From Poteriospumella lacustris (Eukaryota; Sar; Chrysophyceae; Chromulinales; Dinobryaceae), in assembly GCA_008000375.1 (NCBI GenBank), contig SMOI01000087.1, positions 53,288 through 117,287 on the forward strand: a stretch of 64,000 nt of DNA, in the 5' to 3' direction. This document shows, piece after piece, positions 55,501 to 64,000 of the stretch. Both the position numbers and the translations under genes were made by a program. Position 1 is the stretch's first letter; the number at the start of each line of letters is the position of its first letter. The notes below the pieces were generated by a model. That model saw only the letters and a list, made by a program, of their open reading frames with translations. It did not search any database and had not been told where the DNA came from.

Positions 55501-56691
55501 CGCGATCTCCGCGACGATGTCGGCGGCGACGAGCGTCGATCAGCAGCGCAACGAGGCGGACGACGACGACGACGATGACGGCGACGACGACGGCGACGAC
55601 GACGGCGACGACGACGACCCGCGCGGCCGCCGCTACCGCGACCGCGACGCCGAGTCGGAGCTCGACGGGTCGCAGGAGTTCGACCTCGACGAGGACAATT
55701 CCGCCTACAGCAGCGTCCAGCAGCAACAGCAGCAGCAGCGGCCCCGGCGACAGCAGCAGCAGCAGTCGGCGGCGGAGGCGCTGCTCTTCGAGTCGATGGG
55801 CGGCGCGACGGTGGCGACGTCGGCGGTGCCGATCGACGGCAGCTCGCTGCTCAGTCCCGGCGGCCCCGCGGCGGCGCCGTCGCTCAGCAGCACGCAGCAC
55901 ACGCATTTTTCGCTGTCGCCGGCGCCGTCGTACGAGAGCCTCGACCAGCGCTCGGGCGCCGTCAGCGCGACGCTGGCGGCGACGCCGACGGAGCTGCTGG
56001 CCGACGGCGACCAGCGCGCGTCGACGGACGACGGCGCCGACCTCGACGCCGAAATGGACGCGCTGCTGGTGCCGATGACGCGCGGCGTCAGCGTCGCGAC
56101 GCGCGCCGTTTCCGAGGCGACGGCGCCGTCCGACGGGCACCCGGCGGCCCTCGACCAGTCGCCAGCGCTGACACGCGAAACGACGCTGACCGAGTCGCGC
56201 GGCCTCCTGCGCGGCGCGAGAGGCGCGGGCGGCGTGGCGGGGTCCGCGAAGGGCCTCCGCAGCGCCGCGGAGGCGGCCGACCGCCGCGTGGCGCCGGACG
56301 ACGACCACTTCGGCCCCGCCGAAGGCTCCGCCGCCGACCTCGACGAGTTCCGCGGCCCCAGCGGCGCGGACGGCGACGGCGACGGCTTCGAAGACTTCGG
56401 CAGCGACGCGGACGGCAGCGACAGCGACGGGGCGCCGGCCGACGACCTCGTCGACGAGGACGTCGAGCAGACGCTGCAGCTGCAGGAGGCGCTGCTGCTG
56501 AGCATCGGGCCGCGCAAGGTCGCCGGCGTCGACTCGCGGCTGCTGGGCCCCGTCGCGGCGCGCCGCGGCAGCCTCGTCGTGCCCGCCATCCGCAACGCGG
56601 TGAACACGCTGGCCTCCGTCGTGTACATGGTCCTGCAGCAGGCGCGCGAGGCGACGCTGCTCGCCGCCGCCGCCTCCGCCGCCGCCGCGAC

Positions 56692-56732
<41 letters not shown>

Positions 56733-59700
56733 ACGCGACCGCCGCCGGCCACACGGCGCCGCCGCCGCAGCGCCTCGACGCGACGGCGACGGAGCTGGTG
56801 GAGCACGCGCATCGGCTGTGGGAGGCGGCGCAGCTGGCGACGGCGGCGGGGTGGGACGCGCTGTACAACGCGGCGGAGCAGCGGTCGATCCTGCTGCAGA
56901 TCGTGCGGTCGCCGCAGTCGTTCCTCTACCTCGTCCCCGGCATCGTGCGCGGCCTGCAGGCGGGCGGCCGCAGCGCCGCCGCCGTCGTCGCCGGCCTCTT
57001 CGACGGCGAAACGCTGGCGCATTTCCTCAGCGACGCGTCGACCGTCGCGCTGCTCGGGCCCGACGCGTCCACCGACGGCGCCGCCGCCGCCGACGACTTC
57101 GCGGCGAAGGCGGCGGGCTTCGTCTTCTTCGACGACGTGCTGCGCGTGCTGGAGCAGCTGCTGGCGCTGCTGCAGACCGAGAGCGACCTGCGCGCGACGC
57201 TCGAGGCGCTGGGCGCCGCGCCGGAGGCCGCCGCGCTCGCGACGGCGCTGAGCCTGCACCGCAAGATCAGCGTCGCCTTCAGCCACCTCGCCACGGCGCT
57301 GCTCGCCACGCCGCTCGGCTGGCTGCGCCGCGCGCTCGCCGCGCCGCCGTCGTCGGCGTCGGCGTCGGTCGAGGCGCTCGACGGCCTCGACGCGGTGCGC
57401 GAGCGGTTCGTGACGCTGCTCGAGGTGCTCTTCGACTGCTGCCTCGTCGACGTCGAGAACACCGCCGCCGCCGCCGTCGCGCGCCTGCCGCCCGCCGGCG
57501 CCGGCGCCGGCGCTGGCGACCCGGTGGCTGGCCTCGCGGCGACGGAGCCGCTGCTGCAGACGTCGTCGTTCCTCGAGGGCAGCCTGCAGCTGCTCTTCGG
57601 CCGCCCCGACGCCGCCGCCGGCGCCGCCACCGGTCGGCAGCGCCAGCGCCGCGGGTGGCACGCGCAGGAAATGGCGCTGCTGCTGAGCTTCGCGGGGCAG
57701 TTCCTCGCGCAGCTGCGCAGGGCGCTCGACCTGCTGCACGCGAAGACGGCGATGCCGCTCGCCGACGTCACCGGCGCCTTCCGCCGCATCGCCGCGCTGC
57801 TGGTCGCCTTCCTCGGCGAGACGACGGCGACGCTGCTGCAGCAGCCGACGCGCGCGACGCAGCCGACGGCGGCCGCCTTCGACGCGGCGGTGGCCGACGT
57901 CTTCGCGCTCGAGGCGCTACCCGCCGAGACGCTGCGGCTGACGCTGGCGCACGGCCGCCACGCGGCCGACGCGCTGCTGCTCAGCGACCTCAGCGACAAG
58001 CTGCGGCTGCTCACCGGCGACGCCGCCGCGCCGGCGCCATCGCCGCAATCGCCGCAGTCGCCGCGCGTCGCCGCCGCGCGCCCCGTCGCGGTGGCCGTCT
58101 CCGACGTGTACCTCGAAGCGGCGCGCGCCGTCGTGGCGGCGCAGCTGCTGCCGCATCTGCTGCGCGACATCGACGTCGTCGCCGCCGACGACGCACCGCG
58201 CCGGACGACGCATCGCGCGCGCGCCGCGCTGCTGCACACGGCGGTGACCGCCGCGTGGCCCAAAGCGACGGCGGTGACGGCCGGCGCAGACCCCGCGGCG
58301 CCGCTGCAGCTGCTCGTGTCGAGCGTCTTCCGCGCGCTGCTCGCGCCGCACGTCGCCGCGGAGCCCGACGCGTTCGTCTCGCCGCAGGGCGCCGCCTTCG
58401 CGTGGGACGCGTTCGGCCGGCGCGACGCGGCGCTGGACGCCTACGCGTCGACGCTGGCGCTGCTGCTCTTCGACCCGGCGCTCTGCGGCGTCGTCGCCGC
58501 CGACCTCGACGAGCAGACGCGTTGGCTGGCGCAGCTGGCGCTCGCCTCGCCCACCGCCGCGTCGGACGCGTCGGATGCGTCGGCCGCGTCGGCGTCGGCG
58601 TCGGCGTCGTCGCTGCGGCTGGCGCCGAGCGCAGCGCTCGACGAGACGTGTCGCCTGTGGCAGACGCAGCTCGACGCGCTCGACGACGTCAGCGTCGCGC
58701 TGCGGCTGCCGCCCGTCGACGCGGCGGCGTCCGTCGCGACGTGGCTCCGCGCGCTCGACCCGGCGGCCGCGGCGGCGTCGACGACGTCCAGCGCCGCCAG
58801 CAGCGCCGCCAACAGCCCGCGAAGGGCGGCGCGGCGGGCGGCGCGGCGGGCTTCGAGCGCCTGTACCGCCGGCTCTGCGACGACGCGCGCGACTGGACCG
58901 CCGCCTGCGTCGCCGGCGACGGGCGCGCGCCGCGTCGCCTGCGCTGCTGGCAGTCGCAGCTGCTCGTCGTGTGGCAGCGCTGCCGCAGCGACGCGCGGCG
59001 CTGCGTCGTGGCGATGGCGCGCGGCGAGCTGCAGCGGCGCGCGCACCTCGACGGGCTGCGGCTGCTGCTGTGGACGGCGGAGGTCGCGCGGCTGTCGCCC
59101 GCGGTGCTCGTCGCCTTCCTCGACGACGTCGCCGCGCGGCTGCGGCGCCAGCGCCCCGCCGTCGACCCCGCGACGCTCTTCCGGTCGCCCGACGAGCGGC
59201 GGCTGCTGGCGGCGACGGTCGACGGCCTCGCGGCGCTGCTGGCGTCGTCACCGGCGGCGGCTGCGGCGGCCGACGTCGACGTCGACGTCGACGTCCAGAC
59301 GCGCGTCACGACGCAGCTGCGGCTGCTCGACGCGCTGCGGCTCTTCGCCGGGCGCAGCGCGGCCCTCGCGCCGCATCGCCGCCGCTACGCGCAGCGGCTC
59401 CTCGCGGCGTCGCTGGGCGACGTCGACGCGCAGCTCGACGCGTCGCCGTCGACCGGCGGCGACGGGTCCGAGGCGACGGCGCCGCGGCCGTCGGTCAGCG
59501 CCTGCTACCTGCGCGTGAACCTGCTGGCCGCGCCGCCCGCGCCGCACCTGCAACAGGCCGCCGACTTCCTCGCGCGGCACCGCGTCGCCGTCCTCGACGC
59601 CGCCGACGACGCCGCCGACGCCAGCGACGCGGAGGCCGCGCGGCAGCTGCGCGCGCAGCTCGACGCGGTGACCGGTCGCCTGCAGCGCGCGTACGAGGCG

Positions 59701-62700
59701 GCGTACGCGGCGTTCACGCGCCACGTTTGGTGGTGCGCGCTGCAGGGCGCCAAGTACCTGCTGCCCGCGGCGCTGCGCCTGGCGCAGGCGTCGCCCGTGG
59801 TCATCGCCGCGACGTCCTCCGCCGCGCCGGCCTTCGCGCTCGTCTTCTGGCTGCAGCTGCCCGCGCCGCGCGCCGACGTGCGCGTGCACCTGTTTCTCGC
59901 GGCTGCCGGAGACGGGCGACGGCCGCCAGCTGGCGCTGCTGCAGCCGCAGGCGACGGACGCCACCGCCGCCGCCGCTGAGGTCGACGGCGACGGCGACGC
60001 GCTGACGCTGGCGCTGCACGCGACGAGCGACGCGGCGCGCGGCGAGTGGCGCCTCGACGTGACGCTCGTCACCGTCGCCTTCGACCACGTCGCGCCGCTG
60101 CCGCCGTCGCAGTCGCCGGCGGCCGCCGCGGGCGCTGCGGCGCTGGTGCCGCGCAAGCGCCGGACCCTGCGGCACCGCGTCGCGTCGCAGCCGCTGCGGC
60201 CGCGGCGGGCGGCTGGGTGCAGTGTCTGCTGCAGCTGACGCAGCACAACGCCCACGCGGCGCCCGACGCCAGCTGGACGGACGCGGCGCTGTGGCAGCTG
60301 AGCGCGACGGAGGAGGCGGCGGAGGAGGCGCCGCCGCTGGCGCGCGCGCGCGTGGCGGGCGGGCACTGGCCGCTGTACCAGAACATGCTGCTGGGCCGCC
60401 TGCCGGCCTGGCGCAGCGCCGCCGCCGCCGCCCCGACGCTGGCGGAGGCCACCGCCGACGTGCGCCTCGCCGACGTCGTCTGGCTGCCGCACGCGCCGCT
60501 CCCGACGCCCACCGACGGCGCCACCGACGCGACGACCGGCGCCGACGCCGGCGACGCGGCGGACGGCGACAGCGCCGCGGCGGCGATGGCGCGCGCGCTG
60601 CTGCCCTCGCGGCGCTGCCCGCTGCCGCAGCCGCCGTCGCTGCTCGTCGCGGCGCTGCAGACGCACGGCGACCGCCTCGCGCAGCTGCTGCGCGTCTGGC
60701 GCCACTGCGTCGCTGTCGACGGCGGCGGAAGCGGCGGCGGCGCCTTCGACGCGGCGCAGGTGGCGACGCTGCTCGCGCGCTGCGTCGCGCTGCTGGCGAC
60801 GGCGCCGACGGCGGCGCAGCAGCGCGCGCTCGACGTCGTCGCGGCGCTCGTCGAGACGCAGCCGCTGGCGACGCTGCCGCTGCGCGCGCTCGAGGCCGTC
60901 GCCGCGACGCTGCTGCAGCTGCTCGCGGCGGCGGTGGCGCAGCCCGCGCGCGGCGACGTCGCCGCGTTCCTCGCGCGCGCGCCGCCCTCGTCGACCACCG
61001 CCGCCGCCACCGCCGCGGCGCTGGCGACGTGGCGCGAGCGCGTCGTGCTCGCGCGGCTGCAGCTCGGCCGCGCGCTGAACGCGCCCGCGTGGCCGCCGCG
61101 CGCGCTCGACGTGGACGACAACGCCGTCTTCGTCGCCGTGGCGCGCGTCTTCGCGGCGCTGGCGGCGCAGGAGACGCGCTGGCCGCTGGCGGCGCTGTGG
61201 AAGCGCCTCGACGCGGCGGCGGCGGCCGACGACGGCGTCGCCGTCGCCTGGCGGCTGCTGCGCCACGCGCGCCACGGCGGCTACCACGCGGGGCTCTTCG
61301 ACGGCGCCGTCGTCGACGTGTGGCCGCGCGCCGCCGCCGCGGTGCGCGTGAGCCGCTTCCTCCACGACGCCGTCGCCTTCGCGGCGCCCGCCACCGTCGC
61401 GTCCGCGTCACCGGCGACGGCCGCGAGGTCGCCTTCGTCCGCGCCGCGGCGCAGGCGCGCAGCGTCAACGGCCTCGTGCTGCCCGCCGCGCCCGCGCGCC
61501 GCTTCTACGCGGCGGAGATGCAGCGCCTCGCCGACGTCGTCCCCGTCGCCGCCGCCGACGCCCGCGCGGCCCTCGGCGGCGACGACGACGACGCCGTCGT
61601 CAGCGTCGAGTTCGTCGCGGCGAAGCTGCGCGGCGTTTTGGAGGCGACGCAGCCGGCGGCGCAGCGCCGCGCGAGCCACGCGGCCCCGCCGCCGCCGCTG
61701 GCGCTGCGCGCTGCCGCTGCCGCCGGCGGACGGACGGCGCGCGAGGACGACGACGGCGCCGCGTGGGCGACGCCGCCGCTGGCGGCCAGCGACCTGCTGC
61801 GCCTCTTCGCCGCCGCGACGCAGCTGCGCGCGCTGCTCGTCCAGTTCGCCCTGCGGCGCGACCGCCGCGACGCCGCCGCCGTCGCGTGGCGCCGCGGTGG
61901 TCGCGTCGCCGTCGTTCGCGCAGCTCGTGCGCCTCGCGGCCGCCGACCCCGTCGACGCGATGCTCGCGCAGTTCGACGCGGCGCAGTTCCGCGGGTGCAG
62001 ACGGAGGTGCTGCGCTCGCTGCTGCGCGAGGGCGACGTGTTCTTCCTCGAGAAACTGGCGAACAAGCTCTGGCGCCTCTTCGGCGTCGACGACTTCGCCG
62101 CCTTCGCCGACCGCCTGCCACAGGGCCCGCCGCAGGGCCCGCCGCAGGGGCCGGCGCAGGGGCCGCAGGGGCCGGCGGCGGGGCGCCCGGCGGCGGCGGC
62201 GGAGTCGCTGGTGCAGCTGGTGTCGCTGGCGGGCGACATCGCCGTGACGGCGACGAAGCTGCGCGCCGTGTCGCACTTTCCGTCGGTGCGCGTGGCGGCG
62301 GTGGCGCTGGAGCGGCAGACGGGTCGCTGGTTCTACGAGGCGACGGTGCTGACGGACGGACTGATGCAGATCGGCTGGGCCACGGCGGCGTTCCGCTGCG
62401 ACCCCGTCTGCGGCCAGGGCGTGGGCGACCACGCGGCGTCCTGGGCCTTCGACGGCCTGCGCCTGAAGAAGTGGAACGTGTCCTGCGAGGCCTACGGCAA
62501 GCGCTGGCGCAGCGGCGACGTGGTGGGCGTCCTGGTGGACACGGACCTGCGCGAGATGCGCTTCTACCTCAACGGCGAGGACCTGGGCGCCGCCTTCGAC
62601 GACTTCTCCGACGCGCCGCTCTTCCCGGCGCTGTCGCTCAACGTGCGCCAGGCCGTGCGCCTCAACGTCGGCCAGTTCGCCTTCGCCCACCCGCCCGACG

Positions 62701-63438
62701 CCGTCGACGGCCTGCGCTTCCGCCCGGTGCTCGCCGCGCTCGAGGCCGGCTCCAGCGCCCTGCGCGCGCCGCCCGCCGACGCGGCGAAGGCGACCGCTGC
62801 GACGGCGACGGCGACGGCGATGTCGTCGCCGTCGAGACGCGACGCAGCCGCCGGCGCTGCGACGGGCGACGCGGCGACAGCGGCGGCCGAGTCACCGGCG
62901 CCGCTCGACGGCGACGGCGACGGCGACGCGGCGCCCGTCGGCAGCGCCGGCGGCCGCAGCGACGCCTCGTCGCCCTACGGTGACTTCGACGCGCGCGAAG
63001 CCGCTGCGCGGCTGCGGCTGCGGCTGCGGCTACGGCGCCCCGATCGCTTCTTCCGCGGTCGCTGCGGCTGAGCGGCGGCGGCGCCGCGGCGGCGACGACG
63101 ACCGCCGCGGCGCCGGCGACGAAGACGGCGACGAGGACGAGGACGACGACATTCTCGACCGCCGCGCGGCGCGCGCCTACGCGCTGGGCGCGCACTGGCA
63201 GGCGGACTTCGAGGCGCGCGTCCGCCTCGAAGCCGACGACGACGACGGCGCCGACGACTACGGCGCGCACGACGACGACGACGACGACGACGAGGCGGGC
63301 GACGACGATGACGATGACGACGACGCCGGCGACGAGGACGACGTCGACGTCGACGCCGCCGCGGGCCGAGGCCATCGCCATCGCCACGGCGGCCGCGGCG
63401 GAGGCGGCGGCGGAGGCGGCGGTCGACGAGGACATGAT

Positions 63439-63494
<56 letters not shown>

Positions 63495-63779
63495 CCGCCG
63501 CCGCCGTCGACCGCGACGGACGCGCCACGCGCGCGGCGATGACGAAGGCGACGGCGACGCGGGCGACGAGCGGTCGTACGCGATCGGCGAGGGCCACCTG
63601 ACGGAGCTGCGGCGGCAGGCGCTGATCGAGAGCCTCGTGTCGATGGGCTTCCCGATCGACCTGTCGCTGCGCGCGGCGGCGCAGTCGGACGCGACGACGT
63701 CCGAGTCGGCCGCCATCGCCTGGATCATCGAGCAGATGGAGCGCGAGCACGGCGCCGGGCGCCAGGCGGGCGCCGACAG

Positions 63780-63814
<35 letters not shown>

Positions 63815-64000
63815 GGCTCAGCGCGCAGCTGCGGCGCCACCGTCGCGAGCTGGCGCTGCTCGGCGACGAGTCGTCCAGCTCGCGCCACGACCTGGCGCTG
63901 CTCTCCAGCGCCGCCGCGGCTGCCGCCGCGCCCAGCAGCATGGCGCAGGAGATGGGCTTCCTGCTGCAGCGCGGCGGCGGCGGCGGCGCCTCGGCGGCGA
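52546..64000 (+). CDS. HERC1-like giant protein (RCC1 propeller, SPRY, UBA), 3' partial
   Basis: Exon 1 is 52546-54338; a 76-nt intron follows; coding resumes at 54415 and runs off the right edge (about 3,790 residues seen). Seven RCC1 repeats (about 245-598; e.g. VYSWGNGGNGRLGHGD, VYTWGKNSQGQCGLGN, LLSWGSGQNGKLGHGN) form a full propeller. A long Ala-rich helical region with Asp, Gln and Thr runs follows. A SPRY domain lies at 62260-62700 (RWFYEATVLTDGLMQIGWA, MRFYLNGEDLGAAF) and a UBA domain at 63615-63740 (LVSMGFPIDLSLRAAAQ). HERC1 proteins end in a HECT ubiquitin ligase, expected beyond the window (inference). From about 58,820 the coding frame changes at about seven places without plausible introns. 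Confidence 0.8.
55559..55618 (+). repeat. GAC-rich repeat encoding an Asp/Gly run
   Basis: This in-frame tract in the HERC1-like gene encodes about 20 Asp/Gly residues in a D3G-like rhythm. Confidence 0.85.
56689..56731 (+). repeat. ACG repeat encoding a Thr run
   Basis: A near-pure (ACG)n tract encodes about 14 threonines inside the HERC1-like gene. Confidence 0.85.
63434..63495 (+). repeat. GAC/GAT repeat encoding an Asp run
   Basis: In the frame that leads into the UBA domain this encodes about 20 aspartates. Similar Asp-rich blocks lie at 63236-63340. Confidence 0.8.

Noticed and set aside
54311-63888. Several 400-1,142-codon frames on the minus strand across the HERC1-like gene
   Set aside because: They are Arg/Ala-rich shadows of sequence with extreme GC. 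RCC1, SPRY and UBA domains are all on the plus strand.
1-64000. tRNA, rRNA, CRISPR or transposon features
   Set aside because: I scanned for T-loop-like sequences, regularly spaced repeats, reverse transcriptase or transposase motifs and terminal repeats and saw none. A tRNAscan or RepeatModeler run would be decisive.

Overview
The window is nuclear DNA from a microbial eukaryote. Genes lie 0.1-1 kb apart on both strands and are interrupted by 0-4 short GT-AG introns (about 44-129 nt, most 52-92 nt). The products are eukaryotic: condensin SMC4, ataxin-3, a 3R-MYB protein, a BRO1-domain protein, a PX-PH phospholipase D and a HERC1-like giant E3. Two metabolic enzymes, serine acetyltransferase and a plastid-type glycerol-3-phosphate acyltransferase, start with a signal-peptide-like hydrophobic stretch followed by a Ser/Arg-rich stretch. 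That is the pattern of import into a complex (secondary) plastid. With the stramenopile-like gene content (PX-PH-PLD, FYVE-ankyrin, membrane-anchored GH5 glucanase, Crinkler-like header genes), I favour an alga of the stramenopile or a related red-plastid lineage. This is inference; no marker gene here fixes the taxonomy.

Layout: 1-5 kb holds a 5'-truncated FYVE-ankyrin scaffold protein. 5.8-7.0 kb holds a CIR1 homologue. 7.35-10.1 kb is a large inverted repeat whose two arms each carry an ADP/ATP carrier gene encoding the same protein, convergent around a 410-bp spacer. 10.3-14.8 kb is phospholipase D with an unusual zinc-ribbon plus PDZ-like insert. 15.4-16.3 kb is ataxin-3. 17-20.5 kb is an accessory block: a Crinkler-like header gene and two tandem mosaic GNAT acetyltransferases. 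21-22.2 kb is serine acetyltransferase. 23.2-28.7 kb holds a ZAR1-like 3CxxC zinc protein, a secreted or lumenal LRR protein and a CCCH zinc-finger protein. 30-32 kb is a glycosyltransferase-like secretory protein, 32.4-34.1 kb a BRO1 protein and 34.5-38.7 kb SMC4. 39.4-43.6 kb is a second accessory block: clustered palindromes, an intronless bacterial-type ParA ATPase, the second header gene and an orphan gene. 43.8-46.2 kb holds a 3R-MYB gene and plastid GPAT; 46.5-49 kb a GH5 exo-beta-1,3-glucanase; 49.5-51.3 kb a GT15-like transferase; 51.4-51.9 kb a small membrane protein. From 52.5 kb to the right edge runs a very GC-rich HERC1-like gene (RCC1 propeller, SPRY, UBA) that appears broken by several single-base frameshifts.

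Shared themes are secretory glycosylation and wall-glucan work (30-32, 46.5-51.3 kb), ubiquitin and endosomal sorting (FYVE, ataxin-3, BRO1, HERC1-like), and plastid sulfur and lipid metabolism (SAT, GPAT). GC and third-position bias vary strongly: the 54-64 kb gene is extremely GC-rich, whereas the CIR1, LRR, CCCH and header genes are much less so. No tRNA, rRNA, CRISPR array or recognisable transposon was seen.
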